A stretch of 64,000 bases of DNA from Nocardioides lacusdianchii (GCF_020102855.1 NZ_JADHZD010000012.1:57449-121448), one strand, 5' to 3'. Shown: positions 34,722 to 46,298, counted from the first letter of the stretch. Made by a program: numbers and translations. Notes: generated by a model not told the origin, from the letters alone.

Positions 34722-36004
34722 TTCCTCGACGATACGCCCGGGCCCGAGGCGCCCTGCAGGGCCGGCTCGTCCGACGGCACGGGACGCTGGTCCGCGTCGG
34801 CCCGGGCCGTGGCGGTCCGCAGCCGCCGCTGCTGGCTCGTCATCAGGACCACCGCGAGCACGGTGGCGCCGACGGTCACGCCGAAGGCGGCCGTCGCGCC
34901 GGAGGCGTCGGCGAACCGGCCGGCGAGGCTCGAACCGAGGGCGTAGCCCAGGCCGGTGGCGCTAGCCAGCATCGTCATCGCCGCCCCGACCCGGGCCGGC
35001 GGGACGACCCGCTCGGCGAGGGAGAAGACCGCGATCATGTAGGGCGCCACGGCGACGCCGAGGAAGAGGACGGTCACGGTGGCGGTGACCAGCGACCCGA
35101 CGACGAGCAGCGGCAGGGACAGCACGAGCAGCGCCCAGGCAGCCACGAGGGCCCGGCGCTCGTGCCCGATCCGCTCGGGGACGTACGCCGTCGCGAGCCC
35201 GGCGACCGCGCTGCCGACGCCGAGCGTGGCGTGCACCAGGCCGGCAACACCCGGCGTGCCGGCGTCGGTGGCGAGCACCGTCGCGCCGGTCTGCGTCGCG
35301 CCGAAGAGCATGCCGATCGAGAGCTGCGCGCCGACGAGGACGGCGTACGCCGGGGTGACGAGGCGTCCCGTCCCGGCGGGGCGCTCCTCGGCGTGGGTGA
35401 GCCGCGCGGACGGGTCGAGCGCGAAGGCGGAGCCGAAGACCGCGAGCAGCGCCGCGGCGAGGAGCAGGGCGCCGGAGGGGGAGACGGCGGCGACGGAGAG
35501 GCCGACGAGGGCGGGGCCGATCGCGAAGGACGCCTCGTCGGCGGCCCCCTCGTAGGAGAACGCGGCGTCGACGAGGCGGCGCTGGTGCCCGCCGGTGGCG
35601 CGGGTCAGCGGGCGCCACCGCACGCGGGCCAGCGGGCCCACCTGGGGGAGCAGGAGGCCGGTGGCCGCGGCGGCCAGGACGACGGTCCCGTTGCCGGAGT
35701 CGTTGCCGACCGCCGTCACGAGCAGCACCAGTCCGGTGGCGCCGAGCAGGGACTGCGCCAGGACGACGGGTCGCTGGCCGAAGCGGTCGGCGAGCGTCCC
35801 GGCGACCGGGGCACCGACGGCGTTGGCGACCGCGAGCGCGCCGGCGCTGAGGCCCCCGAGGCCGTAGCTGCCGGACGCGGTGGAGACGAGGAGGAGGGTG
35901 CCGAGCTGGCTCATGGCCAGCGGGAGGCGGCCGACGAAGGCGACGAGCACGTAGGTCGGGCCGGCGATCTGGAGGAGTCGTCGGTAGGAGGCGAGAGGTG
36001 TCAC
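34718..36004 (-). CDS. Major facilitator superfamily transporter
   Basis: 428 residues from the GTG at 36004; a TTG at 36052 would extend it by 16 residues without improving the first helix. About twelve hydrophobic helices are evident, starting [20 protein letters not shown]. The signature [20 protein letters not shown] lies between helices 2 and 3, and a central cytoplasmic loop contains [15 protein letters not shown]. No substrate can be inferred; such proteins are usually drug or metabolite exporters. It is translationally coupled to selO. Confidence 0.82.
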   Translation of the reverse strand: MTPLASYRRLLQIAGPTYVLVAFVGRLPLAMSQLGTLLLVSTASGSYGLGGLSAGALAVANAVGAPVAGTLADRFGQRPVVLAQSLLGATGLVLLVTAVGNDSGNGTVVLAAAATGLLLPQVGPLARVRWRPLTRATGGHQRRLVDAAFSYEGAADEASFAIGPALVGLSVAAVSPSGALLLAAALLAVFGSAFALDPSARLTHAEERPAGTGRLVTPAYAVLVGAQLSIGMLFGATQTGATVLATDAGTPGVAGLVHATLGVGSAVAGLATAYVPERIGHERRALVAAWALLVLSLPLLVVGSLVTATVTVLFLGVAVAPYMIAVFSLAERVVPPARVGAAMTMLASATGLGYALGSSLAGRFADASGATAAFGVTVGATVLAVVLMTSQQRRLRTATARADADQRPVPSDEPALQGASGPGVSSRK

Positions 36005-36133
36005 GGGGGTCCTTGAGGGTGCGTCGGAACGACGCGCCGAACCCACCTCCAAGACGCGTGTAACCCTCTGCTGGGACCAGTCTAGGGATGGGACGGGCAG
36101 CGCACGGAATCCGGCTGCGCCGCTCCACGGCTG

Positions 36134-36179
36134 GACGTCATGGCGAGTGGTCCTCCGGACAACCAGGCGCCATGACGTC
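36134..36179 (-). terminator. Strong hairpin downstream of the ABC-F gene
   Basis: GACGTCATGGCG (36134-36145) pairs perfectly with CGCCATGACGTC (36168-36179). A further TGGT/ACCA pairing and a TCCTCCGGA loop lie inside. It sits 27 bp beyond the ABC-F stop and before the MFS promoter, the place expected for a terminator. There is no T-tract. Confidence 0.6.
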
Positions 36180-36205
36180 GTCGTCCCCGACCCGTGGTCG
36201 TGCGC

Positions 36206-37845
<1,640 letters not shown>

Positions 37846-37849
<4 letters not shown>

Positions 37850-37932
37850 GCCACGTGCTCGTTCAGGAGGACGGAGCGACCGAGGGGCGTGCGGATCGTG
37901 GCGTGCAGGAGGACCTGCGGGGTGCTGCTCAT
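37846..37932 (-). CDS. 28-residue upstream (leader) peptide overlapping the ABC-F start
   Basis: ATG at 37932 encodes MSSTPQVLLHATIRTPLG followed by RSVLLNEHVA and TGA at 37848-37846. The stop overlaps the ABC-F GTG as GTGA. AAGGACGA lies upstream as a possible ribosome site. It is too short to rate by coding statistics. The exact overlap and position match ribosome-sensing leaders known for ABC-F resistance genes. Confidence 0.55.
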
Positions 37933-38025
37933 CAGGGGTCGTCCTTCGTGACGTGGCTGCCGGGCGTCGAGGCGTCCCGATTGTGCCGCAGCCGTCGCTC
38001 GTCAGGACGACCGCGTGAGCCCGCC

Positions 38026-41000
38026 TCACCGGAAGTCGCGCGACGACGCCCGCGCCTGCAGCACCGCGCCTGCCCCGGGCACGACGACATCGATGCCCTC
38101 GACCTTGTCGGCGACGAGGTTGGTGACGCCCTCGTTGCGCTCGAGCCGCCCGCGGATGACCACGGCGACGCGGTTGCGGGCGGCCTGCCGGTGCGCCTTC
38201 ATGACCCCGATCGAGCACACGACGTTGAGCATGCCGGTCTCGTCCTCGAGGTTGAGGAAGGTGACGCCCATCGCCGTCCCCGGTCGCTGCCGGTGGGTGA
38301 CGAGCCCGGCGACGTGGACGCGACGCCCGGCCTCGTCGGTCGCGAGGTCGGCCACGGACCGGATGCCGGCGCGGCGCAGCTCGTCGCGCAGGTGCTCGAC
38401 GGGGTGCCGCTCGGGCGAGATCCCGGTGGCCCAGAGGTCCGCGAGGGTGAGCTCGGGCTCGCTCATCCCGGGCAGCGTGGGCGCGGCCGGCGCCGGGGTG
38501 GTGCCCGGGAGGTGGTCGGCGCCCTCGGCGAAGCCTGCGGCCCACAACGCCTCGCGGCGGTCGAGCCCCCAGGCGTCGAACGCGCCGGCGGTGGCCAGCG
38601 CCTCGAGCTGGGTCGTGGTGAGGTCCGCCCGCCGGGACAGGTCGGTGACACCGGCGAAGGGTGACTCCTCGCGGGCCACGACGATCCGGCGCGCCACATC
38701 GAGACCGATGCCGCGCACCGAGTCGAGGCCGAGGCGTACGGCGAGCGCCGCGTCGCGACGGTGCCCGGGCACCGGGTCGGGGGTCCCTGGCACCCACTCG
38801 GTCCGCTCGAAGCGCGGCCGGCAGCACGCGTCGGGGCCGGTGGGCGCGACCGGGCCGACGACGACCCCCTCGAGGTCGGCCTGCGCCGAGGAGCGGGTCA
38901 CGTCCGGACGGCGTACGTCGACCCCGTGGCGCCGCGCGTCGGCGACCAGCGACTGCGGGGAGTAGAAGCCCATCGGCTGGTTGCGCAGCAGCCCGGCGAG
39001 GAACGCGGCCGGGTAGTGGAGCTTGAACCACGACGAGGCGTAGACCAGCAGCGCGAAGGACAGCGCGTGCGACTCCGCGAAGCCGAAGTTGGCGAAGGAG
39101 AGGATCTTGACGTAGATCGAGTCGGCCAGCTCGCCGGTGATGCCGCGTCGCCGCATGCCGGAGTAGAGCTTGGCCTTGACCGACTCGATCCGCTCCACCC
39201 CGCGCTTGGACCCCATCGCGCGGCGCAGCAGGTCGGCGTCGTCGCGGCTGCAGTCGCCGAGGGTGACCGCCATCGCCATCAGCTGCTCCTGGAAGAGCGG
39301 CACGCCCTTGGTGTGCTCGAGCACGGGGACGAGCTCGGGGTGGTCGTAGGTGATCGGCTCCTTGCCGGTCGCGCGGCGGACGTAGGGGTGCACGGCGCCG
39401 CCCTGGATCGGACCGGGGCGGATCAGGGCGATCTCGATGGCGAGGTCGTAGAACTCCCGGGGACGCAGCCGCGGCAGCGTCCCGATCTGCGCACGGCTCT
39501 CGACCTGGAAGACGCCGATCGAGTCCGCCCGGCAGAGCATGTCGTAGACCGCCGGCTCCTCCTTGGGCATCGTCGCGAGGTCCCACTCCTCACCGAGGTG
39601 CTCGGCGACCAGCCGCATCATGTGGTCGAGCGCGCCGAGCATCCCGAGACCGAGCAGGTCGAACTTCACCAGCCCCATCGACTCGCACGCGTCCTTGTCC
39701 CACTGCAGCACCGTGCGGCGGTCCATCCGCCCGCGCTCGATCGGGCAGACCTCGCCGATGGGTCGCTCGGTGAGCACCATGCCGCCGGAGTGGATGCCCA
39801 GGTGGCGTGGCGCACCCATCAGCTCCTCGGCGAGGGCCACGACCTGAGGGGGTACGTCGTGGGCGTCGGGGTCGCCCTGGTCTCCTGCCACGACAGACTT
39901 CCAACCGTCGATCTGCTTGGACCAGGCGTCCTGCTGGCCCTGGGAGAAGCCGAGGGCCTTGGCCGCGTCGCGCACGGCCATCCGCGGGCGGTAGCTGATG
40001 ATGTTGGCGACCTGGGCTGCGTTGCGGCGGCCGTAGGTGTCGTAGACCCACTGGATCACCTCCTCGCGCCGGTCGGAGTCGAAGTCGACGTCGATGTCGG
40101 GCTCCTCGTCGCGGTGCGCGGAGATGAAGCGCTCGAAGGGGAGCTTGTAGAACACCGCGTCGACCGCGGTGATGCCCAGGGCGAAGCAGACGGCGGAGCT
40201 CGCCGCGGACCCTCGGCCCTGGCACAGGATGCGCCGGGAGCGGGCGAAGGCCACGATGTCGTGGACGATGACGAAGTAGCCCGCGAAGTCCTTCTCGGAG
40301 ATGACCCGCAGCTCGTGCTCGAGCCGCTCGCGGGCCGCGGCCTCGTGGGGGACTCCGGCGTACCTCTCGGCGAAGCCGCGCTCGGCCAGCACCCGCAGCC
40401 AGGAGTCGGCGGTGTGGCCCTCGGGGATCTGCCGTTTCGGCAGGGCGGGCGAGGCCTTGCGCAGGTCGAAGGCCAGCTCGTCGGCGAGGCTCACGCTGCG
40501 CTCGATGGCTCCGGGGTGGGCTGCCAGCGCGGTCGCCATCTCCTCGCCGCTGCGCAGGTGGGCGGCGCCGGACAGGTCGAGCCAGCCGTCGAGGTCGGCC
40601 AGGCTGCGGCGGGCGCGGACGGCGGCCATGGCCGAGGCGAGGCGCGCCTGCCGCGGAGTCGCGTGGTGCACGTTGCCGGCCGCCACGACGTCGAGGCCGT
40701 GGACGGCCGCGAGCCGGGCGAGCGAGGTGTTGGCCGCGTCGGCCCCCGGCTGCGGCGACAGCTCGACGAGGACGTGCTCGATGCCGAAGAGCGACGTCAG
40801 CCGGTCCAGCGCCTCGGCCGCAGCCGCCTCGCCGCCGGTGGCCAGCGCCTGGCGGACGCTGCCCTTGCGGCACCCGGTGAGCACCGCCCAGTGGCCGCGC
40901 CCCCGCTCGCCGAGCTCGCCGAGGTCGTAGACCGGTCGGCCCTTCTCGTCACCGCGGAGGTGGGCGTCGGTCATCGCGGCAGCCAGGCGGTGGTAGCCCT

Positions 41001-41421
41001 CGACACCCCGCGCCAGCACCAGCAGGTGGCTGCCCTCGGGATCGGGTACGCCGTTCTGTGGCCCGCCCAGCCCGAGCGAGAGCTCGGCGCCGAAGACCGT
41101 CGGCAGGTCGTAGGCCTCGGCGGCCTCGGCCAGCATGGGCGCGGCGTAGAAGCCGTCGTGGTCGGTGACGGCCAGCGCGTGGAGGCCCAGACGCACCGCC
41201 TCCTCGACGAGCTCGGCGGGTGAGCTGGCACCGTCGAGGAAGCTGAAGTGGCTGTGGCAGTGCAGCTCGGCGTAGGGCGTCGTCGCGACCGGGCGCTCGA
41301 TCACCCGCGCCTCGGTGGAGGCGCGCTTGCGCCGTGACACCGGTGCGTCGTCGGCGCCGGGGAGCCCGCTGAGCCGGCGCTCGAGCTCCTTCCAGTGCAT
41401 GGCCGGGTTGTTCCAGCCCAT
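38026..41421 (-). CDS. dnaE2: Error-prone DNA polymerase III alpha subunit DnaE2 (ImuC)
   Basis: 1131 residues. The N-terminal PHP domain has AELHCHSHFSFLDGASSPAE and LHALAVTDHDGFYAAP. The C-family polymerase core has RILCQGRGSAASSAVCFALG and the catalytic DEEPDIDVDFDSDRREEVIQ (Asp triad). Helix-hairpin-helix and OB domains sit at the C-terminus (VAGLVTHRQRPGTAMGVTFL). It lacks the C-terminal region by which replicative DnaE1 binds the clamp. DnaE2 performs mutagenic translesion synthesis with ImuB and ImuA'. Its gene starts 21 bp after imuB and lies behind the same SOS-controlled promoter. Confidence 0.95.
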   Translation of the reverse strand: MGWNNPAMHWKELERRLSGLPGADDAPVSRRKRASTEARVIERPVATTPYAELHCHSHFSFLDGASSPAELVEEAVRLGLHALAVTDHDGFYAAPMLAEAAEAYDLPTVFGAELSLGLGGPQNGVPDPEGSHLLVLARGVEGYHRLAAAMTDAHLRGDEKGRPVYDLGELGERGRGHWAVLTGCRKGSVRQALATGGEAAAAEALDRLTSLFGIEHVLVELSPQPGADAANTSLARLAAVHGLDVVAAGNVHHATPRQARLASAMAAVRARRSLADLDGWLDLSGAAHLRSGEEMATALAAHPGAIERSVSLADELAFDLRKASPALPKRQIPEGHTADSWLRVLAERGFAERYAGVPHEAAARERLEHELRVISEKDFAGYFVIVHDIVAFARSRRILCQGRGSAASSAVCFALGITAVDAVFYKLPFERFISAHRDEEPDIDVDFDSDRREEVIQWVYDTYGRRNAAQVANIISYRPRMAVRDAAKALGFSQGQQDAWSKQIDGWKSVVAGDQGDPDAHDVPPQVVALAEELMGAPRHLGIHSGGMVLTERPIGEVCPIERGRMDRRTVLQWDKDACESMGLVKFDLLGLGMLGALDHMMRLVAEHLGEEWDLATMPKEEPAVYDMLCRADSIGVFQVESRAQIGTLPRLRPREFYDLAIEIALIRPGPIQGGAVHPYVRRATGKEPITYDHPELVPVLEHTKGVPLFQEQLMAMAVTLGDCSRDDADLLRRAMGSKRGVERIESVKAKLYSGMRRRGITGELADSIYVKILSFANFGFAESHALSFALLVYASSWFKLHYPAAFLAGLLRNQPMGFYSPQSLVADARRHGVDVRRPDVTRSSAQADLEGVVVGPVAPTGPDACCRPRFERTEWVPGTPDPVPGHRRDAALAVRLGLDSVRGIGLDVARRIVVAREESPFAGVTDLSRRADLTTTQLEALATAGAFDAWGLDRREALWAAGFAEGADHLPGTTPAPAAPTLPGMSEPELTLADLWATGISPERHPVEHLRDELRRAGIRSVADLATDEAGRRVHVAGLVTHRQRPGTAMGVTFLNLEDETGMLNVVCSIGVMKAHRQAARNRVAVVIRGRLERNEGVTNLVADKVEGIDVVVPGAGAVLQARASSRDFR

Positions 41422-41442
41422 CAGTGCACCCCCACGCGGTGG

Positions 41443-43023
41443 TCAGTCATAGCCGGCCTCCAGCGACCACCCCTCGGGCCCGCGCAGCAGCAGCCACGCC
41501 CGCCCGTCGGCGCCGACGACCTGGAAGCGCGCGCTCGGACCGGCGCCTCCCGACCACCAGCCCTCGTCGGTCGGCCAAGGGCCGGCCCAGGCGGTCACGG
41601 GCTGCCAGGGCAGGACGCCGTCGCCGAGCCGGAAGCGTCGCGGCTCGCCGGTCACCACGCCGCGGTCGGTGACGCGCACCTCGCGCCCCGCGTCGTCGAC
41701 GACCTCGGCGAGCGGGGGAGTGGCGAAGACCCGCACGGGCGCCGGCCCCGGTACCCGGCCAGGCCACGGTCGGTCCACGGGGCGCAGGTCCACCGCGCGC
41801 TCGCCCCAGGGCACGAGCGACTGCCGGGCGGCCGGGCTGCGGCCGCCCTGCAGCACCGGACGGCGTACGGCGTCGAAGCCGACCATGCCCTGCACCCGGG
41901 CCACGCCACGCTCGACGAGGTCGTCGGAGGCCGACCCCCACAGCGCCTCGCCGTGGGCGGCGGCGGACTCGACCACCTCCGGGACGAACCGGACCAGCTC
42001 GATCGGCGCCCGCACCTCGCCGGACTGCTTGCGCGCGCGCAGCGAGCCGCCGGGCCCGCTCGTGGAGCCGGCCGACTGGAGCTGCCAGTGCACCCGGTCG
42101 ACCAGGTCGCGCGCGGAGAAGTGGCGCGGGTGCAGCCAGGTGCGTGCCGAGCAGACCACGCCGTCGGACTCAGCCTCGACCCGGACGCCGGTGGCGACGA
42201 GCTGGCGCTGCGCCAGCTGGGAGAGGAACCGCTCGGCGGTGGTGCGGACGCTGAAGGTGATCGCCTCGACCGACTCCAGCGGAGGCTCGAAGACCACGTC
42301 GGCGTCCAGCTCGGGCGGGGGAGTGCGGGCGGCGAAGAGCGTGCGGTCCTCGCCGCGGGCACGTCGGCGTACGGCCGCCCCGTGGCTGCCGAGGCGGTGC
42401 TCGACGGCGTCGCCCGGCAGGTCGGCCAGGTCGCCGAGCGTGCGCAGGCCCAGGCGCTGCAGCAGGCCGACGAGCTCGCGCCCGCGCGGCCCGTCGTCCT
42501 GGAGCACGTGCACGGGCAGGCCGCGGAGAAAAGCGGCGGACCCGTCCGGAGGCACGACGGTCCACGACTGCACGTCGGCAGTGCGCGCCGCCTGCTCGGC
42601 GGTGAAGAGGTCGTCGGCGATGCCGAACCGGACGTCCCACACGCCGCTCTCGACCAGCGCCTGGCACACGGTCGCTGCGGCCGCGGTCTCGGTGCCGTAC
42701 CAGCTGCCGGGAGCGCGCACCGCCAGCAGTCCCGGTCGCAGGGCCGACACCCCAGGGCGCAGGTCCTCCACGACCGACAGGACCGGCCCGAAGGCGCGGG
42801 CGTCGCGGTCGGGGTTGGCGGGGAGCAGCACCAGCTCGGGGCAGCGGGCCTGCGCGTCACGCCGTCGCTGCCCGCGGCGTACGCCCTCGGCACGGGCGGG
42901 ACCGTTGCACACCTCGACGACGTTGGCGTGGAGCACGGCGGCGGGGGAGCGCAGCGACCGGTCGGCCTCGTCGAGCGCGGCGACCACCGACCAGTCGGGG
43001 CACCACACGACCATCACCCTCAC
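41443..43023 (-). CDS. imuB: Y-family DNA polymerase homologue ImuB
   Basis: 526 residues from a GTG at 43023 (ATG at 43014 also possible). The start VRVMVVWCPDWSVVAALDEA replaces the catalytic metal-binding residues of active Y-family polymerases, as in other ImuB proteins. Fingers and little-finger-like parts follow (ARCPELVLLPANPDRDARAF; GLRTLGDLADLPGDAVEHRL), and the C-terminus is long and variable. ImuB is a catalytically dead hub that binds the beta clamp, DnaE2 and ImuA'. It sits in the order imuA'-imuB-dnaE2 with 7- and 21-bp gaps. Confidence 0.92.
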   Translation of the reverse strand: MRVMVVWCPDWSVVAALDEADRSLRSPAAVLHANVVEVCNGPARAEGVRRGQRRRDAQARCPELVLLPANPDRDARAFGPVLSVVEDLRPGVSALRPGLLAVRAPGSWYGTETAAAATVCQALVESGVWDVRFGIADDLFTAEQAARTADVQSWTVVPPDGSAAFLRGLPVHVLQDDGPRGRELVGLLQRLGLRTLGDLADLPGDAVEHRLGSHGAAVRRRARGEDRTLFAARTPPPELDADVVFEPPLESVEAITFSVRTTAERFLSQLAQRQLVATGVRVEAESDGVVCSARTWLHPRHFSARDLVDRVHWQLQSAGSTSGPGGSLRARKQSGEVRAPIELVRFVPEVVESAAAHGEALWGSASDDLVERGVARVQGMVGFDAVRRPVLQGGRSPAARQSLVPWGERAVDLRPVDRPWPGRVPGPAPVRVFATPPLAEVVDDAGREVRVTDRGVVTGEPRRFRLGDGVLPWQPVTAWAGPWPTDEGWWSGGAGPSARFQVVGADGRAWLLLRGPEGWSLEAGYD

Positions 43024-43030
43024 GGGGTGC

Positions 43031-43696
43031 TCACCCCGAGACCCGGCGCAGGTCCTGCGTCGACGCGTCGGCCCGGCGCACCCCCGGCCAGGCCAGGTCG
43101 GCGCGCTGCGGCGGCCGGGCGCCACGGCGTACGACGACGCGGGCGCGGCGCTCCTGCAGCTGTCCGGTGCCCGAGGAGGGACCGGTCCAGACGGACTCCT
43201 CCAGGCTCAGCCGGGCCTCCGCCCGCGGCCAGTCGCCGTGGACGACCAGCACCGAGGACCGGGTGCGCAGGCGCGAGTCGAGGATCCCGGCGGTGCGCTC
43301 GTCGACGGCCGCGGGGGCGCGCAGGACCACCACGCGCAGGACGTCGACGAGCGCTGCTGTCACCTCCAGCCAGTGCGGGCCGGGGTCGGGCACGAGCACC
43401 GTGCGGGCGAGCTCGATGCCGAGCTCCGCGGCCGCCTCGGCGCCGAAGTCCGCGCAGCCGGCGAAGCCGACCCACTCCCCGGCACGCGACGCCCCGGCCG
43501 CCATCGCGAGGGCCAGCGAGGCGGAGTCGACGGCGTACGTCGCACCGGCGTGCATCGGCACCAGGTCCGCCAGTCCGGGCAGGGTCGGGACCGGCTCGCC
43601 GGCCGGCTTGCGCTCCATGGCGGCCACCCGCTCGCGCAGCTGCTCGACGACCGAGCGCCCCGGGTCCAGGGCGGCGATCGAGCGGGCGGAGGACAT
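43031..43696 (-). CDS. ImuA' (RecA-like accessory factor of the mutasome)
   Basis: 221 residues from the ATG at 43696. The degenerate RecA-like core includes LPGLADLVPMHAGATYAVDS, AGEWVGFAGCADFGAEAAAE and LARTVLVPDPGPHWLEVTAA, without a good Walker A, as in actinobacterial ImuA'. A basic C-terminal tail (ERRARVVVRRGARPPQRADL) is seen. It is needed for DnaE2/ImuB-dependent induced mutagenesis. A perfect LexA box lies 11 bp upstream of its start. Confidence 0.88.
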   Translation of the reverse strand: MSSARSIAALDPGRSVVEQLRERVAAMERKPAGEPVPTLPGLADLVPMHAGATYAVDSASLALAMAAGASRAGEWVGFAGCADFGAEAAAELGIELARTVLVPDPGPHWLEVTAALVDVLRVVVLRAPAAVDERTAGILDSRLRTRSSVLVVHGDWPRAEARLSLEESVWTGPSSGTGQLQERRARVVVRRGARPPQRADLAWPGVRRADASTQDLRRVSG

Positions 43697-43706
43697 GGCC
43701 CCATCA

Positions 43707-43722
43707 TCGAACACGTGTTCGA
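43707..43722. promoter_or_regulatory. LexA SOS box controlling the imuA'-imuB-dnaE2 operon
   Basis: TCGAACACGTGTTCGA is a perfect 16-bp palindrome and an exact match to the actinobacterial/Gram-positive SOS consensus (CGAAC-N4-GTTCG core). It is centred 18 bp before the imuA' start, so LexA would block transcription until DNA damage. It also lies 84 bp upstream of the divergent phospholipase D-like gene, whose possible -10 (TATGCT, 43768-43773) is outside the box. Confidence 0.92.
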
Positions 43723-43805
43723 ACGAGTCAAGCGGCGAGGCAACGCCCGAAGCCGGGTGAGGGTACCTATGCTGGCACGGCACCATCCGCAGAAGGGGTC
43801 CGGTC

Positions 43806-45275
43806 GTGTCGAAGCTGTCGATGCTCGTGGGGAGCATCTGTCTGGCGCTGACGGCGTCGCTGGGAGCAGTCGCTCCCGGGGTCGCTGCGTCGAGCGCGTC
43901 GCAGGGGGTCGGGGCCGTCCAGGCGGACCTGGCCGCGCAGGCGAAGCCGCAGAAGTCGCGTCGCTGGAAGGCCCCGAGCGGGCCCTTCTTCAACGACCCG
44001 CACCTGGCCAAGGGGCACTTCACCATCGAGCGCAAGGTGATCGACACGATCAACCGCACGCCCAAGGGCTCCACGATCCGGATCGCGATCTACTCGCTGG
44101 ACCGTGTCAACGTCGCGCAGGCGCTGGCCGCCGCGCACCGACGCGGCGTGCAGGTGCAGATGCTGCTCAACGACCACTGGGAGACGGCGGCGATGAAGGT
44201 GCTGCGCGCCGAGATCGGCAAGGACCGGCGCCGCAACAGCTGGATCTACAAGTGCCGCAAGAGCTGCCGCGGCGCGGCCAGCGACTTCAACAACCTGCAC
44301 TCGAAGTTCTACCTCTTCAGCCAGGCCGGCCGGTCCGAGGACGTCATCGCGGTGGGCTCGGCCAACATGACGCGCAACGCCGCGGTCCACCAGTGGAACG
44401 ACCTCTACTTCACCGAGGGCGACCAGGAGCTGTTCCGCCAGTTCGTCGGGCTCTTCAAGGACATGAGCAAGGACCACGACACCCGCCAGGAGCCGCTCGC
44501 CTTCTGCGGCACTCCGCTCCTCGGCGTCTGCGACGACTCGGTCGACAAGCACACGGTCGTCGCCTTCCCGCGGGCGTCGGGTCCGCGCAACGACCTCGTC
44601 CTCACCCTGCTCGACCGGGTGCAGTGCCGCAACGTCGACCCCGTCACCGGCGCGGTCACGCGCACCCGCCTCGCCCTGTCGATGCACACCATGCGCGGCG
44701 AGCGCGGCGACTACCTCGCCGCCGCGATCCGCAAGAAGTACGTCCAGGGCTGCGACGTCCGGGTCAGCTACGGCCTCATCGGCTACCACACCAAGGGCGT
44801 CCTCGGGGCGCCCACGGCGCGGGGCCGGATCCCGCTGCGCTCGACGGGCCTCGACTTCGACACCGAGGACAACTTCGACCTCAACAACGACGGCATCGAC
44901 GACCTGATCCTCGACTACTACAGCCACCAGAAGTACCTCGTCGTCCAGGGCGCCTACAACGGCGTCCCGAACACCTCGATGGTCCTGACGGGTTCGGTCA
45001 ACTGGTCGAGCCTCAGCAGCGCCAACGACGAGGTCTGGTTCACCGTGCGGGGCGCGGTCGTGGCGAAGAAGTACCTCCGCAACTTCGACTACCAGTGGAA
45101 CAACGCCCGCAACTCCCGCAACGCCTACACGACCTCGTACGCCAACTTCCGCGTACGCCGCACGGTGGTGGACGCGGACGGGACCGAGCGCCGGGTCTGG
45201 GTCACCGAGCGTCGCCCGGTCACCACGATCGAGCGCGACCCCTACCGCAAGGGTCCCTACTGGGAGGACGACTGA
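43806..45275 (+). CDS. Secreted phospholipase D-like domain protein
   Basis: 489 residues from a GTG at 43806. A signal peptide is clear (MLVGSICLALTASLGAVAPG, cleavage after VAASS). Two HKD half-motifs are present: NNLHSKFYLFSQAGRSED followed by VGSANMTRNA, and YYSHQKYLVVQGAYNG followed by LTGSVNWSSLS, the layout of PLD superfamily enzymes. It could act on phospholipids, nucleic acids or cell-wall polymers outside the cell. A NNDGIDDLILD segment resembles a Ca-binding loop. It is divergent from the SOS mutasome operon. Confidence 0.88.
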   Translation: MSKLSMLVGSICLALTASLGAVAPGVAASSASQGVGAVQADLAAQAKPQKSRRWKAPSGPFFNDPHLAKGHFTIERKVIDTINRTPKGSTIRIAIYSLDRVNVAQALAAAHRRGVQVQMLLNDHWETAAMKVLRAEIGKDRRRNSWIYKCRKSCRGAASDFNNLHSKFYLFSQAGRSEDVIAVGSANMTRNAAVHQWNDLYFTEGDQELFRQFVGLFKDMSKDHDTRQEPLAFCGTPLLGVCDDSVDKHTVVAFPRASGPRNDLVLTLLDRVQCRNVDPVTGAVTRTRLALSMHTMRGERGDYLAAAIRKKYVQGCDVRVSYGLIGYHTKGVLGAPTARGRIPLRSTGLDFDTEDNFDLNNDGIDDLILDYYSHQKYLVVQGAYNGVPNTSMVLTGSVNWSSLSSANDEVWFTVRGAVVAKKYLRNFDYQWNNARNSRNAYTTSYANFRVRRTVVDADGTERRVWVTERRPVTTIERDPYRKGPYWEDD

Positions 45276-45302
45276 GGCCAGACCTCAGACCTCAGGCCTC
45301 AG
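45272..45302. terminator. Bidirectional hairpin between converging genes
   Basis: CTGAGGCC (45272-45279) pairs with GGCCTCAG (45295-45302) around a 15-nt loop with further CCTCAG repeats. It covers the stop codons of both the PLD-like gene and the sigma factor gene, which converge here 23 bp apart. Confidence 0.5.
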
Positions 45303-46123
45303 GCGGCCGGCGCCTGCTCGGACAGGTCGGCGCGCAACTGACGCAGCAGGCGCGCCAGGATCCGTGAGACCTGCGCCTGCGTGAGCCCGAGCAGGTCGGC
45401 GATCTCGGCCTGGGTGCGCTCGTCGACGAAGCGCCAGTGCAGGATGCGGCGCTCGCGCTCCGGAAGGTCGGCGATGGCCGTGTCGAGCAGCAGCCGGGCC
45501 TCCACCGACGCGAGACCGGGGTCGTGCCAGCCGATGAGGCTGGCGATCGTGTCGCTGCCCTCGCCGGTGCGGGTCTCGAGGGAGGTCGGGCGGAAGCACC
45601 CGTCCGCCGAGAGCGCCTCGACCACGTCGTCGAGCTCGGCCCCGAGGTGGGCGGCGATCTCGGAGGGCTGCGGCGAGCGGCCCAGCGCCGCCAGCAGGTC
45701 CTGCTCGGCGGTGGCGATGCGCGCCTGCAGCTCCTGCAGCCGCCTCGGCACCCGGATCATCCAGCCCGAGTCGCGGAAGTGGCGACGCAGCTCGCCTCGG
45801 ATCGTCGGGGCGGCGTACGCCATGAAGTCGTTCCCGGCGGTCGGGTCGAAGCGCTGGGCGGCCTTGGTGAGGCCGACGAGGGCGACCTGCTCGAGGTCGT
45901 CGAGGTCGATGCCGCGGTTGCGGTAGCGCGCCGCCATGGCCCTGGCCACGGTGACGTTGGCCTCGATCAGCTCGTGGACCAGGCGACGACGCTCGATGGC
46001 GGTGGTGGCCGATCGCATGAGGTCGATTGCAGCTGCCGTGCGGCGGGCGGGCGAGACATCCGCGTCGGGCCCCGCAAGGGAGTGGGGCTCGACGTGCTGG
46101 GGGACGATCGCAAAGGTGGCCAC
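45299..46123 (-). CDS. SigF/SigB-type alternative sigma factor
   Basis: 274 residues from a GTG at 46123 behind AAGGAG. Region 2: ANVTVARAMAARYRNRGIDL, DDLEQVALVGLTKAAQRFDP and DFMAYAAPTIRGELRRHFRD. Region 3: PRRLQELQARIATAEQDLLA. Region 4: ERRILHWRFVDERTQAEIAD, LLGLTQAQVSRILARLLRQL. This is the stress/sporulation sigma F/B/G subgroup, normally held by an anti-sigma kinase. No anti-sigma or anti-anti-sigma gene is adjacent, so control is not visible here. Confidence 0.9.
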   Translation of the reverse strand: MATFAIVPQHVEPHSLAGPDADVSPARRTAAAIDLMRSATTAIERRRLVHELIEANVTVARAMAARYRNRGIDLDDLEQVALVGLTKAAQRFDPTAGNDFMAYAAPTIRGELRRHFRDSGWMIRVPRRLQELQARIATAEQDLLAALGRSPQPSEIAAHLGAELDDVVEALSADGCFRPTSLETRTGEGSDTIASLIGWHDPGLASVEARLLLDTAIADLPERERRILHWRFVDERTQAEIADLLGLTQAQVSRILARLLRQLRADLSEQAPAA

Positions 46124-46298
46124 GAGATCTCCTTGACGGTCATGGGTGTCACTGGTGGTTGCCCGGGTGGGGCGTGACCCGAGTTTCTCGATGGCGAAGG
46201 GCGTCCGACAGCCGAAAAGCGAAACGTCGTACAAAGGGTCGACAGGACCGGTTTCCGGGCCGGCTCGAGGCGTCCGTCTGGCGGCGCATACTCGTGCC

